From contig CANLTE010000003.1 in NCBI GenBank assembly GCA_947493885.1, positions 62,001-126,000 of the forward strand: a DNA stretch of 64,000 nucleotides. The letters run 5' to 3'. A program made the position numbers and the translations under genes. The notes under the pieces are model-generated. The model had not been told where the DNA came from, ran no database searches, and saw nothing but the letters and a program-made list of their open reading frames with translations. Origin of the DNA: an uncultured Maribacter sp. GTDB taxonomy: Bacteria > Bacteroidota > Bacteroidia > Flavobacteriales > Flavobacteriaceae. This document shows positions 36,754-45,847 of the stretch, in pieces (position 1 is the stretch's first letter; every line of letters begins with the position of its first letter).

Positions 36754-37191
36754 CTATGAAATCCAGTTTTTATCGATAGCTTTTTTACTTAAAAGGACTA
36801 AAGCAATGGCAATTATAATTATCATTACAGACATTAATACACCACCAGGACCGTAGACTTCAAAATTATTACTTATAAAAAAAGAGTGTGCGTTTTGAAC
36901 AAGAACTCCCAAAAGAGAAATTATTAAAACTTGTTTTGCCCATTTTTTTCTCCATAATAAAGCAATACTTCCAAAAACTCCTCCCCATACTGCAAGGGCA
37001 AACGCTGCTGTTACCCAAGCAGGAACATTTTCATATAGTGCTTGTTCGTTAACTGGTAATTTTGCCAAATCTTCCTCAGTCATATAAGCTTGTTGTAAAT
37101 AAGCCATTCCCCCCATAATATTCCATAACAATGCAATACTTCCTATAATCCAAAACCACAATGGCGGTTTTTCTTCATTTTTTTTTGTCAT
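36754..37191 (-). CDS. Small four-helix membrane protein
   Basis: A 145-aa protein with helices at about 12-30, 60-78, 88-105 and 118-138, beginning PPLWFWIIGSIALLWN with a Met-Gly-Gly motif and AYMTEEDLAKLP in the first loop. It belongs to a widespread Bacteroidetes family that is often mislabelled as sugar transporter; there is no experimental role I know. It is transcribed leftward and divergently from the TruA-like gene. Confidence 0.78.
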   Translation of the reverse strand: MTKKNEEKPPLWFWIIGSIALLWNIMGGMAYLQQAYMTEEDLAKLPVNEQALYENVPAWVTAAFALAVWGGVFGSIALLWRKKWAKQVLIISLLGVLVQNAHSFFISNNFEVYGPGGVLMSVMIIIIAIALVLLSKKAIDKNWIS

Positions 37192-37260
37192 AATTTTTCA
37201 GTTTAATTGATTAGTCTATAGAAAATTACGAAAAATATAATAAATTAATTTTGTCAACTG

Positions 37261-37291
37261 TTTGTAGGACTAGCTGTTGTTTTTATCTTTA
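37261..37291 (+). promoter_or_regulatory. Promoter upstream of the TruA-like gene
   Basis: TTTG at 37261-37264, a 19-base spacer, TATCTTTA at 37284-37291 (one mismatch to TAnnTTTG), 16 bases before the ATG at 37308. Confidence 0.4.
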
Positions 37292-37307
37292 AAAAAATTG
37301 AAAATAA

Positions 37308-38108
37308 ATGCATAAGCAGCGTTATTGTTATCTAATCAAAGTACAATTTTTAGGATTTAGACTTAGTGGGTGGCAAAAACAACCAGGGCAGAAGACCGTA
37401 GAGGGATTATTGCATAAAACCCTAAAATACATTCTTCCAGATGTAAAGTATAAAATTTTAGGAGCAGGCAGAACTGATGCTAAAGTCTCTGCCTTGGACG
37501 CAGCCTTTGAACTTTTTATTTATGATAATGAGATTGAAGATGAGCAAGAGTTTTTGACGTTGTTTAATAAAAATTTACCTCCAGATATTAGAGTAATCTC
37601 TATGTCACCAATAAAAAAGAAGTTTAATATAATACACGGTACTAAATCAAAGCAATATGTTTATTTGTTTTCGTTTGGTAAAAAAAATCATCCTTTTAGT
37701 GCCCCATTTATAGGTAATTTTATTGAGGATTTGGACGTGGACATTATGAAAAAAGCAGCCGGACTCTATGCAGGGACGCATGATTTTTCTGCTTACACGG
37801 CTAGATTACAAGAAAAAACAAAAGTTATTCGCACTATAACAACATGTAAAATAGTAGACAATACTATTTTAAAAGCCAATTTTTTTCCGGATAAAAGTTA
37901 TGCTTTTATTGTTGAAGGACAGGGTTTTATGCGTTATCAGGTTCGTATGATGATGGGTGCATTGGTGTTGCTGGGTAGAGGAGAATTATCACTTATAGAT
38001 TTTAAAAGGAGCTTAGAACCTAATTCTAAAATAACGATAAGTTTTGTAGCTCCTGGCTCTGGTTTATTATTAAATAAGCTTGACTTTGATAGTTCCGAAT
38101 ATTCATAA
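37308..38108 (+). CDS. TruA-family tRNA pseudouridine synthase, divergent
   Basis: TruA converts uridines 38-40 of the anticodon arm to pseudouridine. The 266-aa protein keeps the fold and the catalytic Asp57 in LGAGRTDAKVSA, plus GTHDFSAYTA, GQGFMRYQVRMMMGALVLLG near the end (cited in parts), but the canonical GRTDAGVHA has become GRTDAKVSA. It may therefore be a second, specialised TruA-like enzyme rather than the main one. It is followed 21 bases later by an alpha/beta hydrolase. Confidence 0.85.
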   Translation: MHKQRYCYLIKVQFLGFRLSGWQKQPGQKTVEGLLHKTLKYILPDVKYKILGAGRTDAKVSALDAAFELFIYDNEIEDEQEFLTLFNKNLPPDIRVISMSPIKKKFNIIHGTKSKQYVYLFSFGKKNHPFSAPFIGNFIEDLDVDIMKKAAGLYAGTHDFSAYTARLQEKTKVIRTITTCKIVDNTILKANFFPDKSYAFIVEGQGFMRYQVRMMMGALVLLGRGELSLIDFKRSLEPNSKITISFVAPGSGLLLNKLDFDSSEYS

Positions 38109-38129
38109 GCGTAAGGTTAAATATATATT

Positions 38130-38927
38130 ATGAGAAGACTAAAAAAAATAGGCGTTGTTTTGGCGATTTTGTATTGCTTTATAACTTTTATGGCGTACAA
38201 ATATCAGGAAAAACTCATTTTTATTCCCACCAAAATGCCAGTAAATCATGTTTATGATTTTTGCCAGGATTTTGAAGAGTTGTGGATTAATACTAGTGAT
38301 GGAGCTAAATTAAATGGTGTTCATATTAAAAACAATTCCGAAAAAGGTGTGGTATTGTATTTTCATGGTAACGCAGGGAATGTCTCTCATTTAGTACATG
38401 TTGCAAATTTAATAACCAGAAAGGGTTATGATGCTATATTGGTAGATTATAGAACGTATGGAAAAAGTACTGGAAAACTAAGCGAAAAAGCTATATACGA
38501 TGATGCGCAATTGTTTTATAATATGGCTAATGAAAAATATGGTGAGGATAACATTATCGTATATGGACGCTCATTTGGAGGAGGAGTTGCATCGTATTTA
38601 GCGGCAAAAAATAAGCCATGTAAATTAATTTTAGAGTCGGTTTTTTATAGCGCAATTGAAACAGGAAAACGCAGATTTCCGTTTTTACCGATAACCTGGT
38701 TATCCAACTACAAGTTTCCATCATATGAGTATATGAAAGAGTTGAGTTGCCCTGTTTATATGTTTCATGGTGATGATGATTTTGTTGTCCCTTATAAAGC
38801 AGGAAAACGACTTTACGAAGAAATTCCTGGAGATAATAAGTATTTGTATACCATTGCTGGGGGTGGACATAATTATTTACAGGATTTTCCAGAGTTTAAA
38901 ACAGGAATAGAAAAAGCTTTTCAATAA
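38130..38927 (+). CDS. Alpha/beta hydrolase, membrane-anchored
   Basis: A 265-aa hydrolase of the YqkD/ABHD13-like group: N-terminal membrane helix (about 5-22), oxyanion motif YFHGNAGN, nucleophile elbow GRSFGGG, Asp in FHGDDDFVVP and His in AGGGHNYL. The catalytic triad is complete. The substrate, probably a small ester or acyl lipid, is not evident. Ends 4 bases before the stop of the convergent cysteine synthase gene. Confidence 0.88.
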   Translation: MRRLKKIGVVLAILYCFITFMAYKYQEKLIFIPTKMPVNHVYDFCQDFEELWINTSDGAKLNGVHIKNNSEKGVVLYFHGNAGNVSHLVHVANLITRKGYDAILVDYRTYGKSTGKLSEKAIYDDAQLFYNMANEKYGEDNIIVYGRSFGGGVASYLAAKNKPCKLILESVFYSAIETGKRRFPFLPITWLSNYKFPSYEYMKELSCPVYMFHGDDDFVVPYKAGKRLYEEIPGDNKYLYTIAGGGHNYLQDFPEFKTGIEKAFQ

Positions 38928-38930
38928 TTA

Positions 38931-39815
38931 CTAATCAAATATATCTGAAGATAAATAACGATCACCTCTATCGCATACAATTGATACAATGACTCCACTT
39001 TCTAAAGTCTCCGCCAACTTTAAGGCAGCAGCAGCAGCACCGCCACTACTTACTCCAGCAAAAATCCCCTCTTCTTTTGCTAAACGTTTGGCCATAGTGT
39101 TTGCTTCAGTTTCACTAACTTCCATAACCGTATCAACCTTTACTGGATTAAATATTTTGGGTAAATACTCTTTAGGCCATTTACGAATTCCAGGTATTTT
39201 TGCGCCATCCATAGGTTGAACGCCAACAATTTCAATATCCGAATTCTGCTCTTTTAAATAGGTAGAAGTTCCCATAATAGTACCTGTTGTACCCATTGCA
39301 GAAACAAAATGCGTTATTTTTTGATTGGTGTCAGCCCAAATTTCTGGTCCCGTTGACTTGTAATGCGCCTTCCAGTTGTCATCATTAGCAAACTGATTTA
39401 ACATTATGTAACCTTCGTTTTTTACTTTTTTTTCGGCATAATCTCTAGCTCCTTCAATACCAACATCGGCAGGGGTAAGAGTTACTTTTGCTCCATAAGC
39501 ACGCATAGTTTGTACTCTTTCTTTTGTTGAGTTTTCAGGCATCACAAGTTCAATATTTAAACCGTATATACCAGCAATCATCGCTAATGCAATACCTGTA
39601 TTACCACTGGTAGCTTCTATTAGTTTGTCAGTTTTCGTAAAATCTCCACGCTCTAAACCACATTTAATCATATTTAGCGCTGCACGATCTTTAACGCTTC
39701 CTCCTGGGTTGTTTCCTTCTAATTTAAAATAAACCGTTACATTTTTGTTGGTATTAAGCTTATTGGAAATCACCAAAGGTGTATTTCCAATAATATCAAT
39801 AATGTTTTTAGACAT
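38931..39815 (-). CDS. cysM: Cysteine synthase, CysM/CysK family
   Basis: A 294-aa PLP enzyme that makes cysteine from O-acetylserine and sulfide (or thiosulfate). Seen: the PLP-lysine in NNPGGSVKDRAALNMI, EATSGNTGIALAMIAG, AMGTTGTIMGTSTYL and the C-terminal SGGAAAAALKLAE. The length and the short C terminus fit the CysM type better than CysK. Its ATG overlaps the end of cysE by 8 bases, so donor-forming and cysteine-forming steps are co-expressed. Confidence 0.93.
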   Translation of the reverse strand: MSKNIIDIIGNTPLVISNKLNTNKNVTVYFKLEGNNPGGSVKDRAALNMIKCGLERGDFTKTDKLIEATSGNTGIALAMIAGIYGLNIELVMPENSTKERVQTMRAYGAKVTLTPADVGIEGARDYAEKKVKNEGYIMLNQFANDDNWKAHYKSTGPEIWADTNQKITHFVSAMGTTGTIMGTSTYLKEQNSDIEIVGVQPMDGAKIPGIRKWPKEYLPKIFNPVKVDTVMEVSETEANTMAKRLAKEEGIFAGVSSGGAAAAALKLAETLESGVIVSIVCDRGDRYLSSDIFD

Positions 39816-40599
39816 TCGGAAGTGTTTTTATTTTTATTTCTGGAGTATGATAAACAGTGGAGTTGGCGGGAACAGAGCTTGTGATCCAAGCATTACCACC
39901 TATTATACTATTTTCACCGATAACAGTATTGCCGCCCAATATGGTAGCGCTTGCGTATATAGTAACGTTATTTTCAATGGTTGGATGGCGCTTCGTTTTT
40001 TGTAAATTCTTTGCAACATACAAGCCTCCCAAAGTAACACCTTGATAAATTTTAACGTTATTTTTAATAATAGCCGTTTCTCCAATTACAATACCCGTAC
40101 CATGATCAATATGAAAATAGTCACCAATGGTTGCCCCTGGATTAATGTCAACTCCTGTTTGTCTATGTGCATACTCGGTCATCAATCTAGGAACAAGCGG
40201 AAACCCCATTTTATATAATTCATGGGCTAATCTATATATTGCAATAGCATAAAAACCAGGGTACGCCATATAAACTTCTTCGATGGATAAGGATGCTGGG
40301 TCGCATTCAACGGTAGCTTCAGCATCCAAATTTAGTTTTTCGAGTACTCCTGGTAGCTTAGCAACATAGTTATCCCATAATTTTTTACACGGTTTAGTAA
40401 GCTCCCAACAAGCTAGATTTACCAATTCATCAAAACTAGATTCTAGAATTGATAAATTTTCATCCACTTTTGTATCAATATCAAATAGGGTATAAAAAAG
40501 CTTATTTGTAAAATTTTCAGCCTCAGTTTTTAGCTTAAATCTCAGATTAGGCTGTTTTTTATGCTGGTTGATTAAATTTATTATAGATTGATTTGCCAT
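39808..40599 (-). CDS. cysE: Serine O-acetyltransferase CysE
   Basis: A 263-aa hexapeptide acyltransferase that acetylates serine for cysteine synthesis. The long helical N terminus (1-110) precedes the beta-helix with DPASLSIEEVYMAYPGF, HRQTGVDINPGATIG, HIDHGTGIVIGETA with the catalytic Asp-His, and GGLYVAKNLQKTKRHPTIE. It is the first gene of the cysE-cysM unit. Confidence 0.94.
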   Translation of the reverse strand: MANQSIINLINQHKKQPNLRFKLKTEAENFTNKLFYTLFDIDTKVDENLSILESSFDELVNLACWELTKPCKKLWDNYVAKLPGVLEKLNLDAEATVECDPASLSIEEVYMAYPGFYAIAIYRLAHELYKMGFPLVPRLMTEYAHRQTGVDINPGATIGDYFHIDHGTGIVIGETAIIKNNVKIYQGVTLGGLYVAKNLQKTKRHPTIENNVTIYASATILGGNTVIGENSIIGGNAWITSSVPANSTVYHTPEIKIKTLPNV

Positions 40600-40696
40600 T
40601 AGAATGGTTTAAATAAAGTATAAAATTAACCAATAATTTATAAGCATTATAGTATGAATGGTTAACTTTAGCTTAAAATGTTAAGATTAGAGTAAA

Positions 40697-41377
40697 ATGA
40701 ATGCATTAAATATTACAAAAGACGTTTTTGTTTTTTTAAAGAAACTAGAGGAAAATAATAATAGAGAGTGGTTTGCTGAAAACAAAAAGGAGTTTAAAAA
40801 CATTGAAACTCAAGTAAAAAGTTTTTATGCGCATATCATGGAGGATTTAAAACTTCATGATGATATTGAAAAAATGAAAATGTTTAGAATTTACAGAGAT
40901 GTTCGCTTTTCTAAAGATAAAAGCCCATATAAATTGCATTTTGGAGGCTCATTTTCCAGAGCTAGTGCTAGACTACGTGGAGGATATTATTTGCATTTAA
41001 AACCTGGAGATAGTTTTTTAGCTACTGGTTTTTGGGAACCTAATAAAGAAGACTTGTTTCGCATAAGAAAGGAGTTAGAATTAGATGCAAACGAATTTAG
41101 AGAAGTTATTAATGAAAAGTCTTTCAAAAAAATATGGGGAGAGGTGCAAGGTGACGAGGTTAAAGTAGCTCCAAAAGGTTTTGATAAGCTTCACCCGAAT
41201 ATTGACTTAATAAAAAAGAAGCAGTATATATTTGTTCGTAAATTCACTGATAAAGACGTGTTTTCTACAGACTTCTCTAAAAAAATTGATGAATCATTTA
41301 AAGCTATTAGACCATATTTTGATTTAATGAGTAGTATATTAACTACGAATTTAAATGGAGAATCACTTCTAGACTAA
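40697..41377 (+). CDS. DUF2461 family protein
   Basis: A 226-aa protein of the DUF2461 (TIGR02453) family, recognised by NNREWFAENKKEFK near the N terminus, MFRIYRDVRFSKDKSPYK, and GGYYLHLKPGDSFLATGFW. The molecular function is not known. Its end overlaps the convergent gene at 41369 by 9 bases. Confidence 0.9.
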   Translation: MNALNITKDVFVFLKKLEENNNREWFAENKKEFKNIETQVKSFYAHIMEDLKLHDDIEKMKMFRIYRDVRFSKDKSPYKLHFGGSFSRASARLRGGYYLHLKPGDSFLATGFWEPNKEDLFRIRKELELDANEFREVINEKSFKKIWGEVQGDEVKVAPKGFDKLHPNIDLIKKKQYIFVRKFTDKDVFSTDFSKKIDESFKAIRPYFDLMSSILTTNLNGESLLD

Positions 41378-41776
41378 AACTTCAGATTCTAACAATTGTA
41401 TTTGATCCTGAAGCCTTTTTATAAGCATATTCATCATTCTTTTGTTTATTGCTGAAGAATCGGTTACGTAGACTTCATATTCTTCAATGGTGAATTGACC
41501 GATAACCATTCCTTTAAGGGAGTTTCTAAACTTAATATCTTTTTGAATTGCGTTTTCAATAAAAACTAATTTTTTGTCTAACGATAATTCATAAAAACTG
41601 TTCTTATGTTTTCTAATATAGTTTTTAAAAACAGCAAGAAACAAATCGTTTTGTAATTTTAAAATGGGTCTTAAGGTTTTATTTTGAAAAGCTTCATTTG
41701 GACTCATATTCTCATGAATCCTACTAGTTTCAATATCAGAACGTATTGATAAAAGGTGTTGGGCACGACTTTTCAT
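41369..41776 (-). CDS. Conserved hypothetical protein (Bacteroidetes-type)
   Basis: A 135-aa, mostly helical protein without signal or membrane segment: HLLSIRSDIET near the start, QNKTLRPILKLQNDLFLAVFKNY, and KGMVIGQFTIEEYEVY. I believe relatives in Bacteroidetes are often labelled glyoxalase, but I see no glyoxalase metal ligands, so that name should not be trusted. Function unknown. Confidence 0.75.
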   Translation of the reverse strand: MKSRAQHLLSIRSDIETSRIHENMSPNEAFQNKTLRPILKLQNDLFLAVFKNYIRKHKNSFYELSLDKKLVFIENAIQKDIKFRNSLKGMVIGQFTIEEYEVYVTDSSAINKRMMNMLIKRLQDQIQLLESEVLV

Positions 41777-41857
41777 AGAATGTGGTTTGTATAAAGTTAT
41801 GTATTATGCTCACCGGAATTTTTCAAAAGCTTTTAAGTTTTTAACGTAATTATGAAC

Positions 41858-41891
41858 AAAAGGCACTATTAATTGTTTAACAGCGCCTTTT
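41858..41891 (-). terminator. Terminator after the Asp-box repeat protein gene
   Basis: Arms AAAAGGC (41858-41864) and GCCTTTT (41885-41891) form a hairpin 26 bases beyond the stop of the leftward gene at 41917. Confidence 0.65.
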
Positions 41892-41916
41892 ATGTATAAA
41901 TAAAAAGTAGAGTTAT

Positions 41917-44900
41917 TTAATTGTTTAAAAAATCTTCAAAGGACTTAAAATTAAAAGTTTCTTTTTTTGAATACCTTTTGTGCAGTTTATCAAATTCTGT
42001 TTTTGCATTGGTAAATTTCTCCGAAATAAGTTCTAAATTTTTTAACTCAGATGCTGTAGGTTTATCATAACTATTTGCAAGTTTACTAAATAAAGTTGCA
42101 ATTTTTTCTCTCAATTGGGGTTCAGCGGAACCAACATAATTATCGCCAGTGGTAATAACCAATGTTTTTTTAAGAGCGTCTAGTTTGCTGACGTTTTTTT
42201 GATTTCCATGAGCAATCATTTCATCTATTTTGTAAACTAGATAGGCAAGCTCTTGGGACATATTATATAGCTTCATGGTGGTATCATGTTTCAATTTTCT
42301 ATCCATTTCTGTAAGTGTAGATTTTGGATTATAAACTAAGTCAAAAACATGTTCAAAAGTTTCCTTTCCTTTTTTTATAACGGCCTTATACTTTCCAGCG
42401 GGTACCTTAGGTGATGTGAAGCCTCCAAAAGTGAAGGTTTTGCCTTTTGCAACTTTTGGTTGTTTTCTTCTGTAACTCCAATCTACAATGTTAATACCTT
42501 TAGATTTTCCAGGTCCAAGGTCCATAATTTTATTCCCTTGCATATCCTGTATTTCCATAGTCATTTTTCCAAAAGTATGTCTACGATTCAAGTAATACTT
42601 TATTTGAACATTATTGGATTTATTTTTTCCAACAAATTGAGTTTCCTTGCCAAAGCTTCCTGAAAAATTGGAATTTTCATTTATAATGGTCGGTTGGTTT
42701 TTAAAAAAATGAAGTTTTTTTTCCAATACATCTTGATTTATTTCTCGTAAAGGGGAAATGTCATCAATTATAATAACACCGCGCCCATGTGTACCCATAA
42801 CTAAATCATTAGTAGTTTTTTGAAGATCAATAAAATGAACAGCTACTGAGGGCATATTATTAGTAAACTTATTCCAACTTTTTCCACCATCAAGAGTAAT
42901 GTATAAGCCAAATTCGGTTCCTAAAAATAACAAATCTGGGTTTACGTAATCCTCTTGAATGTTTCTAGCAAAACCGTATATCTCATTAGTAATGATGCTC
43001 CTCCAAGTTTTACCGTAATCAGTCGTTTTATACACATATGTATTTTTATCATTCATTGTATGACCATCAAAAACAGCATAAGCCGTGCTCTTATTAAAAA
43101 CACTTGCTTCAATATGATAACACCAAGTATTTTTTGGTAATCCTTTAATATTTTCAATGGTATTTGTCCAAGTTTTACCACCATTTGTAGTTATTTGTAC
43201 ATTTCCGTCATCTGTCCCTACCCAAATAATATTTTCATCTAAGGGCGACTCAGCAATGGTAAAAATTGTAGTGTGATTTTCCGCTCCAGAATTGTCTTTA
43301 GATAAGCCTCCAGAGTTTTCTTGTGTTTGCTTACTACTGTCGTTAGTGGTTAGGTCTGGGGAAATAATTTTCCAAGTATCACCCATATCTTCAGACCTGT
43401 GCAAAAACTGACTTCCCATATAAAATCTATCTGGTTGATGTGAACTTACAGTCATAGGAGCATTCCAATTAAAACGTAGTTTTTCATCACTACTAGTTGG
43501 AAGAGGTTGGATAGTTTTAGATAATTTTTTATCTACATCATACCTCCACACGTTATCAGCACCCTGCATTTCAGAATAAATAATATTTTTGGTTGGGTGT
43601 TTTAAAACACGAAAACCATCACCATAGCCCACTGAATTCCAATCACGAGCTTCTACACCCCCTGGAGAAGAAGATGGTCCGTACCAAGATCCGTTATCTT
43701 GAAGCCCACCATAAACATTATAAGGAGTTTCATCATCAACACTAATATGATAAAATTGAGATAATGGTAAATTCTCCACAATTTCCATTCGGGTACCACC
43801 ATCCCATGATCTATATACACCACCGTCTGTACCTACATATAAAACATCAGAATCTTTAATACTAAAGGCAATATCATGAATGTCGCTATGCATGCGTCCA
43901 AGAGCTTTGAAAGTTTTACCACCATCTCTCGAAATAGAGCCACTTAAACCGCCTTTAACGATAACATTTTCATCTTTAGGATCAACTACAATTCTTGAAA
44001 AGTAAAAAGGTCTAACCGTTAAACCAAAATCGTTATTAAGTTGTTCCCAACTTGCTCCTGCATCGCTACTTTTGTATAACCCTTTTCTCTCATCCTTTTC
44101 TGCTTCAATAACCGTATAAAGTATCTTTGGATTTGAAGGAGCTATAGCAATACCTAAACGACCAAGTTTTCCCGAAGGAAAACCATTATGGATTTTGTTC
44201 CAAGTTTTACCTGCATCTAAAGACTTATACAGTGCACTATTACTTCCACCAGATTCAAAGCTCCAACCAGTTCTTCGAAATTCCCACATAGAAGCATATA
44301 GTATTTTAGGGTTTGTAGGATCAATTACCAAATCCGCGCAACCAGTTTTTTGATTGATATAAAGAATTTTATTCCATGTTTGCCCTCCATCGGAGGATTT
44401 AAAAACTCCTCTTTCTTCACTATCGCCCCATAAAGCACCAAGAGCAGCGACATATATTTCATTGGAATTTTTAGGATTAATAATGATATTAGCAATACGT
44501 TCTGATTTTTCTAACCCAATTTTTTTCCAATTAGAACCTCCATCCGTAGATTTATATAAACCATCACCTATTGAAACGCTGTTACGGGTCCAAGTTTCTC
44601 CCGTTCCTACATAAATAGTGTTGTCAGGATCATTAGGGTCTAAAGTTACAGCACCAATGGATTGACAATAATCATCAAAGATTGGATTAAAAGTAGTACC
44701 TGCATCATTAGATTTCCAAACTCCACCACCAGCTGATCCCGCATATATAATTCTACTATTAGTAGGGTGAACTTCCATGTCATTAATACGACCACTCATC
44801 AATGCCGGACCAATATGTCTTGCAGTCATATCTCCAAACAATTGTTTTCCATTGTTTTGAGAAATAGTAGTGTTAATAGTTAGTAATAGAGGTATAACTA

Positions 44901-44922
44901 AAAGTAAATATTTTGTTTTCAT
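41917..44922 (-). CDS. Exported Asp-box (BNR/sortilin-type) beta-propeller protein
   Basis: A 1001-aa secreted protein with signal peptide (KTKYLLLVIPLLLTINTTISQ region). Many Asp-box repeats of the form S-x-D-x-G-x-[TS]-W are seen (STDGGSNW, SSDGGQTW, SLDAGKTW, SSDAGASW, TTDYGKTW, LDGGKSW), forming a VPS10/sialidase-like beta-propeller pair over about 1-720; the last 280 residues are a separate C-terminal domain. Bacteroidetes members are often annotated as glycosyl hydrolases, but the catalytic residues of sialidases are not visible, so a binding or scaffold role is equally likely. ATG 44922 gives the clean signal. Confidence 0.85.
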   Translation of the reverse strand: MKTKYLLLVIPLLLTINTTISQNNGKQLFGDMTARHIGPALMSGRINDMEVHPTNSRIIYAGSAGGGVWKSNDAGTTFNPIFDDYCQSIGAVTLDPNDPDNTIYVGTGETWTRNSVSIGDGLYKSTDGGSNWKKIGLEKSERIANIIINPKNSNEIYVAALGALWGDSEERGVFKSSDGGQTWNKILYINQKTGCADLVIDPTNPKILYASMWEFRRTGWSFESGGSNSALYKSLDAGKTWNKIHNGFPSGKLGRLGIAIAPSNPKILYTVIEAEKDERKGLYKSSDAGASWEQLNNDFGLTVRPFYFSRIVVDPKDENVIVKGGLSGSISRDGGKTFKALGRMHSDIHDIAFSIKDSDVLYVGTDGGVYRSWDGGTRMEIVENLPLSQFYHISVDDETPYNVYGGLQDNGSWYGPSSSPGGVEARDWNSVGYGDGFRVLKHPTKNIIYSEMQGADNVWRYDVDKKLSKTIQPLPTSSDEKLRFNWNAPMTVSSHQPDRFYMGSQFLHRSEDMGDTWKIISPDLTTNDSSKQTQENSGGLSKDNSGAENHTTIFTIAESPLDENIIWVGTDDGNVQITTNGGKTWTNTIENIKGLPKNTWCYHIEASVFNKSTAYAVFDGHTMNDKNTYVYKTTDYGKTWRSIITNEIYGFARNIQEDYVNPDLLFLGTEFGLYITLDGGKSWNKFTNNMPSVAVHFIDLQKTTNDLVMGTHGRGVIIIDDISPLREINQDVLEKKLHFFKNQPTIINENSNFSGSFGKETQFVGKNKSNNVQIKYYLNRRHTFGKMTMEIQDMQGNKIMDLGPGKSKGINIVDWSYRRKQPKVAKGKTFTFGGFTSPKVPAGKYKAVIKKGKETFEHVFDLVYNPKSTLTEMDRKLKHDTTMKLYNMSQELAYLVYKIDEMIAHGNQKNVSKLDALKKTLVITTGDNYVGSAEPQLREKIATLFSKLANSYDKPTASELKNLELISEKFTNAKTEFDKLHKRYSKKETFNFKSFEDFLNN

Positions 44923-44935
44923 ACTTGAAGTGTTT

Positions 44936-44966
44936 AAAAGAAAAGACCCTAACACTAGTTAGGGTC
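44936..44966 (-). terminator. Terminator upstream of the Asp-box protein gene
   Basis: Stem GACCCTAA / TTAGGGTC (44945-44966) followed on the minus strand by TTTTCTTTT. It ends the transcript of the gene at 44980-45753, which lies upstream on the same strand. Confidence 0.7.
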
Positions 44967-44979
44967 CATAATATATTGA

Positions 44980-45753
44980 TTACTTTTTTTCTTCTTCGGT
45001 GTTTATCTCTTCTGGAAAATCAAAAGCATTTTCTTCTACCGTTGGATTCAGTTCAATTTTACTAATAGTAATAGGGCTTCCGGGCTGTCCTTTTACTCCT
45101 TGCGTTAATGAAAAAGGAAAATACAATCCGTCTACCTCTTGATAGTCACTCATAGTTATCTCTGAAGTCATACCTTTTCCTGGTCCAGCTTTTATATCAG
45201 TATGAATCGCAATTGGAACAAAATTTTCGGTATCGAAATAATAAAAAGAGATATCCTCTTCTTGTTTTCCATCAACAGTAACTGGCTCCTTTATCAGTTT
45301 TATTTTAAAGGTTTCTGCACCATCTATGGTTTCTTTTCCGAGAAGTTCGACGGTATATCCTTTTTCTTTATAATTAACAAAAGCATCAGGAAAATCATTA
45401 GTGTTAAGCTTAAAATTATTGGTGGCTTCGGCATCACTTTTTTCCGCTTTCATAGTCATAAAATTATGACCCCATAAAGTTTCACCATCAAATACACCCT
45501 GCTTAATTTCTTTACCTTGAAAATTAATGGATGTCATTTGTCTACCATCTTTTAACTGCACAATTTCCAGTGGAATCTCCATACCTTGTTGGTTAATTTT
45601 TGCATACATTTTTACTCCTGATATGCTTTTTAGTTTATCTAAACCTCCCATGTTTTCAAAGTAGGTAGTAATAATTTCATCAACAGTTTGTGCTTGGCTA
45701 TAATTAGCAAATGCCAGTGTTAATAAAGCAATACAAATTTTAAGTGTTTTCAT
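44980..45753 (-). CDS. Exported LolA/LolB-like lipoprotein-binding protein
   Basis: A 257-aa exported protein: signal peptide (KTLKICIALLTLAFANYSQAQ, cleavage near 22), then a lipoprotein-sorting-like half-barrel: DEIITTYFENMGGLDKLKSI, MTSINFQGKEIKQGVFDG, SFYYFDTENFVPIAI. This is the outer membrane lipoprotein-sorting-like fold common in Bacteroidetes, of unclear ligand. ATG 45753 is preferred to the upstream frame start near 45900, which lacks a signal. Confidence 0.8.
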   Translation of the reverse strand: MKTLKICIALLTLAFANYSQAQTVDEIITTYFENMGGLDKLKSISGVKMYAKINQQGMEIPLEIVQLKDGRQMTSINFQGKEIKQGVFDGETLWGHNFMTMKAEKSDAEATNNFKLNTNDFPDAFVNYKEKGYTVELLGKETIDGAETFKIKLIKEPVTVDGKQEEDISFYYFDTENFVPIAIHTDIKAGPGKGMTSEITMSDYQEVDGLYFPFSLTQGVKGQPGSPITISKIELNPTVEENAFDFPEEINTEEEKK

Positions 45754-45797
45754 GTTTAGTATTTTACGTTTTTTAATATGTGTTAAATATACTTTTA

Positions 45798-45829
45798 TTG
45801 TTACAAAAAAATGAGGTAAATTACTTTTG
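45798..45829 (+). promoter_or_regulatory. Promoter of the DUF72 gene
   Basis: TTG at 45798-45800, a 21-base spacer and TACTTTTG at 45822-45829. It overlaps an alternative upstream start (45827) and so supports ATG 45848. Confidence 0.6.
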
Positions 45830-45847
45830 TATAAAATAATATGCCAT

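Noticed and set aside
39745-40045. Two plus-strand frames opposite cysE
   Set aside because: Antisense to a clear serine acetyltransferase; no motifs.
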